From: Myxococcales bacterium
GTDB lineage: Bacteria; Myxococcota_A; Polyangia; Polyangiales; Ga0077539
Assembly: GCA_016792845.1 (NCBI GenBank)
Contig: JAEUKH010000016.1
Span: 78,997 to 142,996, forward strand
DNA: 64,000 bases
Reading direction: 5' to 3'
Position numbers and translations under genes: made by a program. Within the stretch, counting starts at the first letter, position 1. The number at the start of each line of letters is the position of its first letter. The notes under the pieces are model-generated. The model ran no database searches. It was not told where the DNA came from and saw nothing but the letters and a program-made list of their open reading frames with translations. Of the stretch, positions 46,989 through 57,456 are shown one piece after another.

Positions 46989-49793
46989 ATGACAAAATTT
47001 CAGAGCCTCGGGCTGCTTCTGGTCGCGACCGCGGTCGTCGCCTTCGGCTGCGCAAACGACAGCGCGGTGGGCGTCGCGCCCGACCCCGACGCGGGCGTCA
47101 CGCACGACGTCGCGACAGTTGACAGTGTGTCAATGTTTGACGCCGGGGTCACCGACCTCGGTCTTGACCAAGGGCCCGACATCACAGTCGACGTGCCGGT
47201 GCTCTGTCGCGCGAGCGCAGACTGCGCGGGGCAACCCACGGGCGCGGTCTGCGACACCGCGACGGGTCGCTGCGTAGCCTGTCTCGCGACCGAAGACGCG
47301 TGCCCCGACGGCCAGCACTGCGACGGCACCGCCCAGCGCTGCGTCGCCGGATGCCGCAACGATCAGGGCTGCGCGAACGGTGACGCGGGCGCGCCTGACG
47401 GCGGCGCCGGGGGGGCGCTCCGTTGTGACACGCGGAGCCACCAGTGTGTGGCCTGCGTCACCGACGAGCACTGCCCCGCGGGCACCCTCTGCGTCGGCAA
47501 CACCTGCGTGATGGGCTGCACCCCCGCGCGCCCCTGCGCCGCGGGCAACACCTGCTGCGACGGCGCGTGTGTTGACACGCTGTCAAATATCGCAAACTGC
47601 GGCGCGTGCTCGAACCGCTGCGCGGTCACCAACGGCGCTCCGTCTTGCATGAACGGCATCTGCGCGGTGGGCACCTGCAACGCGCCCTTCGCCGACTGCG
47701 ACAACGCGGCCCTGAACGGGTGCGAGACCAACACCCTCAACAGCGCGGCGCACTGCGGGGCGTGCGGCATGGCCTGCCCGGCGCGCCCCAACGCGGCGGC
47801 GAGCTGCAACGGCGGCACCTGCGCCTACGCCTGCACCCCGGGCTTCGCAGACTGTGACGGCAACCCCGCGAACGGCTGCGAGATCGACCTCCAGAGCGAC
47901 CCCCAACGCTGCGGGGCCTGCAACACCGTCTGCAACCCGCCGAACGGCACGCCGCGCTGCGCCGCGGGCCAGTGCGCCGTGGGCCGCTGCGTCGACGGCT
48001 TCGGAGACTGCGATGGCAACGCCACCAACGGCTGCGAGACCGACCTCCGCGCCAGCACCACCCACTGCGGCCAGTGCGGCACGGCTTGCGCGGCCCGCGC
48101 CAACGCCTTCCCAGGCTGCCTCTCGGGGCGCTGCGTGACGTCGTGTGTGATGGGCTTCCAAGACTGCGACGGCGAGGCGAACAACGGCTGCGAGGTCGAC
48201 CTCCGGACGAGCCTCGGTCACTGCGGCGCCTGCGGTCGGGCCTGCGCGCCGCCCCGCGGTGTGGGCGCGTGCATGGGCGGCCAGTGCGCGGTGCTCTCGT
48301 GCGAGGCGGGCTTCGCCAACTGCGACGGCGACGCCGCCAACGGCTGCGAGGTCGATCTCCGCGTCGACCCGAACCACTGCAACCGATGCGGCAACGTGTG
48401 CGTGGCGAGCGGCGGTACGCCCGCGTGCCGGGCGGGGGTCTGCGGCGTCGGCACCTGCGCCCCGGGCCGCGGCGACTGCGACAGCAACGCGGCCAACGGA
48501 TGCGAGACCAACACCCTCGCCGAGCCCACCCATTGTGGCGCCTGCGGGGCCGCCTGCGCGCTCGCCAACGCCACCGCGGGCTGCGCCAACGGTCGCTGCG
48601 TCGTCAGCGCGTGCGCGTCGGGCTTCGCAGACTGCGACGGCAACGCTGCGAACGGATGCGAGACCGACACCCGAAGCACCCCCTCGGCCTGCGGCGCCTG
48701 CGGCAACGTCTGTCGCCTCGGCAACGCCGCGGCGGCGTGTATGGCCGGGCGCTGCACCGTGGCCAGCTGCAACGCGGGCTTCGCCGACTGCGACGCGCAG
48801 GCCGCCAACGGCTGCGAGACCGACCTCGCGACCAGCGCCTCGGCCTGCGGCATGTGCGGCAACGTCTGCGCCGTGCCCAACGCCCAGCCCCGGTGCGCGG
48901 CGGGCCGCTGCGAGGTCGCGCGCTGCGACGCGGGCTTCGACAACTGCGACAACAACGCCGCCAACGGCTGCGAGACCAACACCAGCAGCAACCCTTCGGC
49001 CTGCGGCGGGTGCGGTCGCGTCTGCAACCTCGCGAACGTCGCCGCGGCCACCTGCGCGGCCGGCCAGTGCGGCGTCGGCCAATGCGCTCCCGGGTTCGCA
49101 GACTGCGACGGCAACCCCGCCAACGGCTGCGAGGTGAACCTCAGCGCAGACGCGAGTCACTGCGGTCGATGCGGCCTCCGCTGCGCCACCGGGGTGTGTC
49201 GAGACGCCGCCTGTCAGGTGTTCGGCGGCGCCTACGCGCCCAACGATCCGGGCTGCGCGAGCTGCCACACCGGCAACCCGCTCGGAGGCAACCTCTGCGG
49301 CTGCCCCTCGGGCTACCCCGTGTCGCAGAGCGTGCGGGTCATCAACGACTGCCGCGGCCAAGGCACCCAACACGGCGCGCAGATCGTCACCTGTAGCCTC
49401 GGGGCCCAGGGCGACTGGGCGGGCATGTACCAGCGCGACGATGCGGTCAATTGCGGCCGCGGGTGCCGCACGGTCAACCCCTTCACCGGCGCGTGCTCGT
49501 GCCCCGCGGGCACCACCGCGACCGAGTATCGCCTCATCGTCGACACGCCGTCGTGCAGCGGCTTCGTGGGCTCGCAGATCGGCCTCTGCACCGCCAACGA
49601 AGGCCCGCGCCCGAGCTTCGCCGGAGCCTACCAGGTCGACGACGGCGTACCCGGCGGCCTCGGCTGCCGACGCGCCAACCCGCTCACCAACGCCTGCGCG
49701 TGCCCGGCCGGATTCTCACCCCGCCCGATGCGCGTCGAGGTCGACAGCTCGCGCGGCTTCATCGGGTCGCAGATCTTCTTCTGCCTTCGCTGA
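46989..49793 (+). CDS. Large Cys-rich repeat lipoprotein
   Basis: A 934-residue protein from ATG 46989 (GTG 46983 possible). A lipoprotein signal ends in AVVAFGC, with Cys21. A Cys-rich linker follows, then ten repeats of about 50 residues (GFADCDGNAANGCETD... HCGACG... C), each with about eight cysteines, and then three copies of a different 58-64-residue module (YQRDD..GCR..NP.T..C.CP.G, ending GSQI..C). Similar NGCE-repeat proteins are common in myxobacteria and of unknown function; disulfide-rich, surface-exposed structures are likely. Repeats are diverged at the DNA level. No partner genes are evident. Confidence 0.85.
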   Translation: MTKFQSLGLLLVATAVVAFGCANDSAVGVAPDPDAGVTHDVATVDSVSMFDAGVTDLGLDQGPDITVDVPVLCRASADCAGQPTGAVCDTATGRCVACLATEDACPDGQHCDGTAQRCVAGCRNDQGCANGDAGAPDGGAGGALRCDTRSHQCVACVTDEHCPAGTLCVGNTCVMGCTPARPCAAGNTCCDGACVDTLSNIANCGACSNRCAVTNGAPSCMNGICAVGTCNAPFADCDNAALNGCETNTLNSAAHCGACGMACPARPNAAASCNGGTCAYACTPGFADCDGNPANGCEIDLQSDPQRCGACNTVCNPPNGTPRCAAGQCAVGRCVDGFGDCDGNATNGCETDLRASTTHCGQCGTACAARANAFPGCLSGRCVTSCVMGFQDCDGEANNGCEVDLRTSLGHCGACGRACAPPRGVGACMGGQCAVLSCEAGFANCDGDAANGCEVDLRVDPNHCNRCGNVCVASGGTPACRAGVCGVGTCAPGRGDCDSNAANGCETNTLAEPTHCGACGAACALANATAGCANGRCVVSACASGFADCDGNAANGCETDTRSTPSACGACGNVCRLGNAAAACMAGRCTVASCNAGFADCDAQAANGCETDLATSASACGMCGNVCAVPNAQPRCAAGRCEVARCDAGFDNCDNNAANGCETNTSSNPSACGGCGRVCNLANVAAATCAAGQCGVGQCAPGFADCDGNPANGCEVNLSADASHCGRCGLRCATGVCRDAACQVFGGAYAPNDPGCASCHTGNPLGGNLCGCPSGYPVSQSVRVINDCRGQGTQHGAQIVTCSLGAQGDWAGMYQRDDAVNCGRGCRTVNPFTGACSCPAGTTATEYRLIVDTPSCSGFVGSQIGLCTANEGPRPSFAGAYQVDDGVPGGLGCRRANPLTNACACPAGFSPRPMRVEVDSSRGFIGSQIFFCLR
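47119..47133. repeat. Perfect palindrome TTGACA-GTG-TGTCAA inside the Cys-rich lipoprotein gene
   Basis: A perfect 6-bp inverted repeat with a 3-base spacer, in an AT-rich patch using rare codons (GTT, AGT, TCA). A second copy of the same half-sites with the same spacing lies 453 bases downstream in the same gene. Confidence 0.6.
47572..47586. repeat. Perfect palindrome TTGACA-CGC-TGTCAA, second copy
   Basis: Same half-sites and 3-base spacer as the copy at 47119-47133, again inside coding sequence and encoding VDTLS (the first copy encodes VDSVS). It could be a protein-binding site or a shared codon pattern. Confidence 0.6.
47687..49184 (+). repeat. Ten tandem ~150-bp coding repeats (NGCE-type)
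   Basis: Ten consecutive units, each encoding about 50 residues with the core (G)FxDCDxxxxNGCE followed by HCGxCGxxC or ACGxCGxxC. Units are similar in protein sequence but diverged in DNA, so the array is old rather than a recent expansion. Confidence 0.85.
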
Positions 49794-49804
49794 CCGGTCG
49801 GCGA

Positions 49805-49820
49805 CTGCCCGAACGGGCAG
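49805..49820. terminator. Hairpin after the Cys-rich lipoprotein gene
   Basis: CTGCCC-GAAC-GGGCAG is a perfect 6-bp stem with a 4-base loop, 11 bases after the stop codon, and flanking CGA/TCG may add to it. No U tract. Confidence 0.45.
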
Positions 49821-49868
49821 GGGTCGTGCGAGGGGCCCGCGAGGGCGTTAGCATCGCCCGTCGTAGTG

Positions 49869-51050
49869 ATGACGGCGGCGCTTCGCTTCAAGGTGCTTCG
49901 TGCGATCTCAGCGGTCTCACCCGATGAATGGGCGCGGCTCCACGCGGCCGATGCTGAGGCCACGCCGTTTCAGAAGTTCGCCTGGCTCGACGCGCTCGAA
50001 CGCTCGGGGGCCGCGAGCCCGGCCCGCGGCTGGCACCCCTTTCATCTCACGGCCTGGCGCGGCGAGACCCTCGTGGGGGCGGCGCCGGCGTACCTGCGCG
50101 AAGACTCGAGCGGCGAGTTCGTCTTCGACTTTCAGTGGGCCAAGGCCGCAGCGCGCGCGGGCATCGCCTACTACCCAAAGCTCCTCATCGCCGTGCCCTT
50201 CACCCCCGCCACGGGCCGCCGGGTGCTCGTCGACCCGCGCGAAGACCGCGAGGCCGTGACCCGCTCGCTCCTCGCGTGGGCCGTGGGCGAGGCCCAGGCG
50301 CTCGGCCTCTCGTCGGTGCACATGCTCTTCCCGACCGAAGACGAGCTCGGGTGGGCCCTCGGCGAGGGCGCGATGCACCGCGCGGGGGTGCAGTTTCACT
50401 GGCAAAACCCGGGGTACGCCCGCTACGACGACTTCCTCGCGCGCTTCGACGCCAAGCGCCGCCACCAGCTCCGCCGCGAGGCCCGCGCCCCGCACGAGCA
50501 GGGCCTCACCCTCCGCACCCGCCGAAACGACGCCCTCTCGGTTGACGACGCCGACCGGGTGCACACCCTCTACTGCACCACCGTCGACAAGTTCGCGTGG
50601 GGTCAACGCTACCTGAACCGCGCCTTCTTCGCCGACGTGCTCGGGCGCTTCCGCGAGCACCTCGAGCTCGTCGAGGCCCTCGACGGTGACGGCCGCGTGA
50701 TCGCAAGCGCCTTCAACGTCGCGAGCGAGACGCACCTCTACGGTCGGTACTGGGGCTGCTTCGAAGAGCGACCCTTTCTGCACTTCAACGTCTGCTACTA
50801 CCACTCCATTGGCGAGTGCATCGCCCGAGGGGTCAAGGTGTTCGAAGGCGGGGCAGGGGGCGAGCACAAGGTCGCCCGAGGCTTCGAGCCGTGCGAGACG
50901 CGCTCGGCCCACTGGGTCTTCCATCGCGGACTCCGCGGGGCCATCGATGACTTCGTGAGCCGAGAGCGCGCGGCCATCAGGGCCGAGCTGCCGAGCCTGC
51001 GCGAGGCCGCGGGGCTTCGTCGCGGGGGCCCCTCAGGGGCGTCGTCGTAG
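49869..51050 (+). CDS. FemAB/COG3146-like GNAT-fold acyltransferase
   Basis: A 393-residue protein from ATG 49869; a GTG codon just before it is also possible. It matches the COG3146 (DUF482) group: FQKFAWLDALERSG near the N-terminus, FDFQWAKAAARAGIAYYPKL and a C-terminal GNAT half with YYHSIGECIARGVKVFEGG. These proteins have a double-GNAT fold like the Fem aminoacyl transferases and were loosely named for peptidoglycan work; their substrate is unproven. It is followed 36 bases later by clpS, but there is no clear functional link. Confidence 0.82.
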   Translation: MTAALRFKVLRAISAVSPDEWARLHAADAEATPFQKFAWLDALERSGAASPARGWHPFHLTAWRGETLVGAAPAYLREDSSGEFVFDFQWAKAAARAGIAYYPKLLIAVPFTPATGRRVLVDPREDREAVTRSLLAWAVGEAQALGLSSVHMLFPTEDELGWALGEGAMHRAGVQFHWQNPGYARYDDFLARFDAKRRHQLRREARAPHEQGLTLRTRRNDALSVDDADRVHTLYCTTVDKFAWGQRYLNRAFFADVLGRFREHLELVEALDGDGRVIASAFNVASETHLYGRYWGCFEERPFLHFNVCYYHSIGECIARGVKVFEGGAGGEHKVARGFEPCETRSAHWVFHRGLRGAIDDFVSRERAAIRAELPSLREAAGLRRGGPSGASS

Positions 51051-51086
51051 AAGGCAAACTGCGGTAAAGGTTGAGACAGAATTCTC

Positions 51087-51416
51087 ATGGCCCGTACCCC
51101 GAAAGAAGAGCGCGACACCGGCACAATCACCGAAACGAGGAAGAAGGAGAAGCTCCAGAAACCTCGGATGTACAAGGTGCTTTTGCACAACGATCACTAC
51201 ACCACCCGAGAGTTCGTGGTGGCCATCTTGATGGACGTGTTTCGCAAGAGTGAGACCGACGCCGTGCAGATCATGATGCACGTGCATCGCAAAGGTGTGG
51301 GCGTCGCCGGGGTGTACACCCACGACGTCGCGGCCACGAAGATCGAAGCGGTGATCCAACTCGCGCGGGCGAACGAGTTCCCGCTCATGCTCACGATGGA
51401 GCCCGAGGACGACTGA
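51087..51416 (+). CDS. clpS: ClpS adaptor protein
   Basis: A 109-residue protein with the ClpS core: YKVLLHNDHYTTREFVVAIL, the hydrophobic pocket helix and MMHVHRKGVGVAGVYTHDVA. The first about 30 residues are a charged flexible arm used to engage ClpA. It delivers N-degron substrates to ClpAP. Three bases separate its stop from clpA, the standard clpS-clpA operon. Confidence 0.96.
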   Translation: MARTPKEERDTGTITETRKKEKLQKPRMYKVLLHNDHYTTREFVVAILMDVFRKSETDAVQIMMHVHRKGVGVAGVYTHDVAATKIEAVIQLARANEFPLMLTMEPEDD

Positions 51417-51419
51417 GTC

Positions 51420-53717
<2,298 letters not shown>

Positions 53718-53789
53718 CCCCCCTCGACGGCCTCGCGGGCGACACCCCTGACGGCGGCGCCTCGAGCGCTTGACGGCGGCCGCGCCCGA

Positions 53790-53805
53790 GGCCCATCGTT
53801 GGGCC
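53790..53805. terminator. Hairpin downstream of clpA
   Basis: GGCCCA-TCGT-TGGGCC is a perfect 6-bp stem with a tetraloop. Neighbouring GC-rich sequence can lengthen it. It lies 73 bases after the clpA stop and 49 bases before the next gene. Confidence 0.4.
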
Positions 53806-53853
53806 GCGCCGGGTGTGCCCCCTGCACGCCCGCACAAGGGGTTGGTGAACGAG

Positions 53854-54300
53854 ATGCCCATCACACGACGACACCTGATGCTTTCGCTGACCGCCCTCGC
53901 CGCGGGGCTCGTCGCGGCCCCCCGGGCCGAGGCCGAGGTGCCCGCGGGGCTCACGCAAGCGGTGCTGAATTTCGAGGCGAACCTGCAATACCCCGCGGTG
54001 GCCACGCCCTTCGTGTCGCAGCGCGCGGCTTGGGTCGCGGCGGTGCGCGCGGCGCAGACACCGGCGGCCCTCGGGGCCCAACTCGCGCAGCTCGAATCGG
54101 CCCTCGGCCTCGCGGCGACGCAGCCCGCGTGGGGCGCTCGGCACGCACAGTGGCGCGACGCGGTGCAGTCGGCCTCGCAGAGCGCTGCGCTGGCGCGGCT
54201 CCTGGTCGAGTTCGAAGGGGCCACGCCGCAGACGATGGTGCGCGTCGCGTGGCGCAGGCAGCGCGGGGCCTGGGCGGCGGGGCTGCGCGCCGTCCGCTGA
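53854..54300 (+). CDS. Small exported protein with twin-arginine-like signal
   Basis: A 148-residue protein from ATG 53854. The N-terminus MPITRRHLMLSLTALAAGLVAA has a twin-arginine pair before a hydrophobic stretch, consistent with Tat export, with a cleavage-like site near APRAEA. The mature part is about 120 residues of Ala-rich helix containing two similar segments (AAWVAAVRAAQTPAALG and AQWRDAVQSASQSAALA). I do not recognise a family. Small size and repeats suggest a helical bundle. Role unknown. Confidence 0.65.
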   Translation: MPITRRHLMLSLTALAAGLVAAPRAEAEVPAGLTQAVLNFEANLQYPAVATPFVSQRAAWVAAVRAAQTPAALGAQLAQLESALGLAATQPAWGARHAQWRDAVQSASQSAALARLLVEFEGATPQTMVRVAWRRQRGAWAAGLRAVR

Positions 54301-54370
54301 GAATTCTTCAGCCCCGAAGGCGAGGCATCGCGCTTGTGATGTCAGGGTGAACGCGCGACCCTCCGGGGTG

Positions 54371-54961
54371 ATGAACGCGTACAACCTCAGAGTCCGCAAC
54401 CTCGCCACCGGCGAGATGCTCATCGCCACCTTCGAGCACGAAGAAGACGTCGCGGCCTACCTCATCGAGCGGCCCGAGATGTTCGAGGTCATCGGGCTCC
54501 GCACCAACTTCGAAGACCCCGCGGTGCACGCACGGCTCAAGCCGCTCATTCGTCCGCTCAACGACGAAGAGCGCGCCCGCATGGCCGTGCTCGACGCCCA
54601 AGACGCCCTCGCCCGCGCCGAGGCCCAGGCCGCCGAAGCCCGCCGCGCCAAGGCCGAGGTCGAGGCCCACAAAGAGCGCATGCGCACCGCCGACCCCAAC
54701 CGCCCCATGAAGGTCACCTGGGCCCGCGGCGGCGGCTTCGCCATGCTCGACCCCGCCGACACCCGGGCCATCTCGGCCGAGGCCCAAGAGGCCGTGCTGG
54801 CCTGGGTGGCCGAGCGAAACACCTGGGTCGAGTCGCGCGGCCAGGAGGTCGAAGAGGCCGTGGTCGAGGTGTGGCCCGGCCCGATGCCCCGAGACGGCGA
54901 GCGTGTGCTCCCGGGGGGGCGCTTCACCCCGGCCGCGAAGCTCGCCGCCGGCGAGGCCTGA
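54371..54961 (+). CDS. Uncharacterised cytoplasmic protein with a coiled-coil segment
   Basis: A 196-residue protein from ATG 54371; a GTG at 54347 is possible. The N-terminal about 60 residues (YNLRVRNLATGEMLIATFEHEEDV) form a small alpha/beta domain. A charged Ala/Glu/Arg helix (about 75-110) looks coiled-coil, and the C-terminus has a short acidic helical part with a Pro/Gly end. No signal peptide and no family recognised. Its last 38 bases overlap the 3' end of the heparinase-like gene on the other strand. Confidence 0.6.
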   Translation: MNAYNLRVRNLATGEMLIATFEHEEDVAAYLIERPEMFEVIGLRTNFEDPAVHARLKPLIRPLNDEERARMAVLDAQDALARAEAQAAEARRAKAEVEAHKERMRTADPNRPMKVTWARGGGFAMLDPADTRAISAEAQEAVLAWVAERNTWVESRGQEVEEAVVEVWPGPMPRDGERVLPGGRFTPAAKLAAGEA

Positions 54962-57356
54962 GCGCCCCAACAGCGCCCAAGAGCAGCCCCAACCGGGCCG
55001 CTACCCGATGGGCCCCTCCCGGGGGCTCAGACGGGGCGCCTACGCGGCAGCCGCAGCCCTGTGCGTCGGCCCCGCCGGGGGCGCCCGCGTCGGGCGAGGC
55101 GTCGACGGCCGCGCCCGCGTCAACGGGCAAGGCGCCCGCGTCGAAGCGCACGACCCCCGCGTCGGTGACCGGCGCGTAGAACACGCCCCCCGAGCCGAGA
55201 CGCCCGCGGTAGAGGTCTTCGCCGCCCGGAGCCGTCACCCGGATTTCGCCCGAGACCTCGCCGGTGCGGGCGAAGAGCACTTGGTACACGCGGCTCCCGT
55301 CGGGGTCGGCGACCCGCAAGCCCACCCGGTCGCCCTCTTCGATCCGCGACGCGGGCGGCAGGCTCGCGCTCGCTGACGACGGCACCGCGAGCAGGTGCAG
55401 GAAGTAGCTCGGCCCCGCGCCCACTGTCGAAATCTCAAGCCGCGCCCCGGTCGACTCGTCGGTCTGCGCGAGCGGGTCGTAGCGCATCCCGTTGACGGCG
55501 AAGCCCTCGTAGACCGCGCGCTCGGGCATCACCGGCAAGAGCGTGCGCCCGAGCACCCGCGTCGCGCCGCGCCCGAAGGCGAAGCCGTCGGTGGTGTCGA
55601 GGATGGGCCGCGAGAGGCCGTGGAGCGTGAAGCGCCGCGGGTTCGCCGGGTCGACCCCGTCGATGCGGTCGAAGATCACCACGAGCTCGGGCCGTAGGTA
55701 GAGAAATTGTCGTGTAACTTCACGAACTTTTGGCGTTACGCCGGGCGATCCGGTGCGGGTCGAATTGTAGGCCCGGGTGAGGTCGCAGGCGGTGTAATCG
55801 TGAAAGCGCAGGCTCTCGAACGCGGTCACGCTCGCGGTCTCGTATTGGGCGCCTTGGGTGAGGTTCGCGCGGTAGGCGTCGACCGAGGGGCGCGGGCGGC
55901 TCCAGTAGTCGACGACGCGTTGGCCGCCGTCGTTCGAGCCCGCGAGCATGCGCGCGTTGGCGAAGACCTCGCTCGGCTGAAAGACCGAGAGCGTGTTGGC
56001 GTGCACGCTGCGCTGGGCGTACCAGCTGATCCAGTGGGGCGACTCGAAGCCGTCGAAGGTGCCGGTGTGCACGATGAGGGGTGCGCGTCGGTAGATCTGA
56101 AAGCTGCCCGCTTCGAGGTGCTGCCGCGGGCTGAAGAAGTCGCCGCAGCTCAGGGTGATGTAGGTCGCGTCGTCGTCGCTCCACGACGAGCGCATCACCA
56201 CGGCGTCTTCGGCGGTGGGCGAGAGGTGCGCGGCGAGGGGGAGGCTCGACCGCGCCGGCATCGACGGGCGCCCCGGGTCGTAGAAGACCAGCTGATGCCA
56301 GAGCTCTGGGCCGACGTAGTCGCTCCCCGCGGCGAGGCGCTGGGTCATCTCTTCGGCCATGCCTTGGGCCACCGACGAGCCCGTGCCCCAACTCAGCATG
56401 TCGAGCACTGGTCTGACGCGTCGGCTCTCGCGGAGCTGAGCCTCGGTGGCGTCGCCGTAGGTGGCGAAGCGCAGGTCAGGACGGAGGGCGTAGGCCGCGT
56501 AACGCACGGCGGCGCCGAAGGGGTCGTTGGCCTGGCGCTCGGCCCAGGTGAAGAGGTCTTCGCCGGTCGCGGTGCTCCACGCGCTCGCGAAGTACAGCGC
56601 CGCCGGCGCAACCTGACGGAACCACAGCGCCGGGCCCTCGTGCCACCAGTCGCGGGTGTACCCGAGGGCGGGCAAGAGCACACCTTTCCACCGGGTCTCG
56701 GCGTACCGGGTGAAGCGCTCGGCGTCGGCCGCGACGGCGCCCTCGCCGCTCAACGCGAGGCCCACCACGCCCACGGTGCTCGCTTGCACATAGCTCTCGG
56801 CGGCGAACACATCGTCGGGCTCGGCCTGAAGAAAGAACTGACCCCAGTTTCGCAGGGTCACCTCGTAGCTCGCGCGGTCGCTCGGCGTGATCGCGCGGTA
56901 GAGCCAATCGTAGGCCACCGCGAGGGCTCTCACCTTCGGAGCCTGCTCAAACAGAAAGGCCGCCCCGCCCGGGTTGCCGCTGCCCGGAGGCGTGCCCAGA
57001 GCCCCAAACTGATCGCGCAGAAAATCGAGGGTGCTGGCCTCTTCGAAGAGCAGATACCGCAGCGCGAGGTTGATCCCCACCTGCTCGGCGTTGCGGATGG
57101 GGGGCTGCATCCACACGTTCATCGGCACGGGGGTGGTGGCGCGGCAGGCCCGCGCGTACGCCGACTGCCCGTCGAGACAGCGGGCGCGGATGACCTCGGG
57201 TCTGAGCCCCCGTCGACCGTCTTCGGTGAGCCAGATGCGCGGTCGCATGGCCCGCACGCTGGTCTGCGCGCCCGCCTCTCGGCCGCCCGCCGCGAGCGCC
57301 GCCAAGAGAGCCCCGGCAAACATCGATCGAAGTGTTCGAGACGTCACAGCACCCAC
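54924..57356 (-). CDS. Secreted heparinase/alginate-lyase-like protein with MYXO-CTERM-like tail
   Basis: An 810-residue protein from GTG 57356, with an Ala/Leu-rich signal peptide ending near GAQ. An alpha/alpha-toroid-like N-terminal half (AVAYDWLYRAITPSDRASY, YTRDWWHEGPALWF) is followed by a beta-sandwich heparinase-II/III-like half (DFFSPRQHLEAGSFQIYRRAPLI). The C-terminus has an Asp/Ala-rich spacer, the GCGC motif, a hydrophobic run (LGLLLGAVGAL) and RRRR, as in MYXO-CTERM sorting tags. It is a likely surface-anchored or secreted polysaccharide lyase. Catalytic residues were not identified with certainty. Confidence 0.82.
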   Translation of the reverse strand: MGAVTSRTLRSMFAGALLAALAAGGREAGAQTSVRAMRPRIWLTEDGRRGLRPEVIRARCLDGQSAYARACRATTPVPMNVWMQPPIRNAEQVGINLALRYLLFEEASTLDFLRDQFGALGTPPGSGNPGGAAFLFEQAPKVRALAVAYDWLYRAITPSDRASYEVTLRNWGQFFLQAEPDDVFAAESYVQASTVGVVGLALSGEGAVAADAERFTRYAETRWKGVLLPALGYTRDWWHEGPALWFRQVAPAALYFASAWSTATGEDLFTWAERQANDPFGAAVRYAAYALRPDLRFATYGDATEAQLRESRRVRPVLDMLSWGTGSSVAQGMAEEMTQRLAAGSDYVGPELWHQLVFYDPGRPSMPARSSLPLAAHLSPTAEDAVVMRSSWSDDDATYITLSCGDFFSPRQHLEAGSFQIYRRAPLIVHTGTFDGFESPHWISWYAQRSVHANTLSVFQPSEVFANARMLAGSNDGGQRVVDYWSRPRPSVDAYRANLTQGAQYETASVTAFESLRFHDYTACDLTRAYNSTRTGSPGVTPKVREVTRQFLYLRPELVVIFDRIDGVDPANPRRFTLHGLSRPILDTTDGFAFGRGATRVLGRTLLPVMPERAVYEGFAVNGMRYDPLAQTDESTGARLEISTVGAGPSYFLHLLAVPSSASASLPPASRIEEGDRVGLRVADPDGSRVYQVLFARTGEVSGEIRVTAPGGEDLYRGRLGSGGVFYAPVTDAGVVRFDAGALPVDAGAAVDASPDAGAPGGADAQGCGCRVGAPSEPPGGAHRVAARLGLLLGAVGALRPRRRRASRPG

Positions 57357-57423
57357 AGCGCGGTCTGAGGGTATATCGCGAGCGCGCGGCCCGCGTCAGT
57401 GATCGAGTGGCAGGTGATGCGAT

Positions 57424-57450
57424 CGCCCCCCGACGCATCATCGGGGGGCG
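57424..57450. terminator. Hairpin downstream of the duplicated-domain secreted protein gene
   Basis: CGCCCCCCGA and TCGGGGGGCG form a perfect 10-bp stem with a 7-base loop. It begins seven bases after the minus-strand stop at 57457 and precedes the heparinase-like gene. A convincing terminator apart from the missing U tract. Confidence 0.6.
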
Positions 57451-57456
57451 CGGCGC

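Noticed and set aside
46983..49396. Antisense and alternate-frame long ORFs over the Cys-rich array
   Set aside because: At this GC content repeats create open frames on both strands. Only the plus-strand frame has a signal peptide and regular cysteine spacing.
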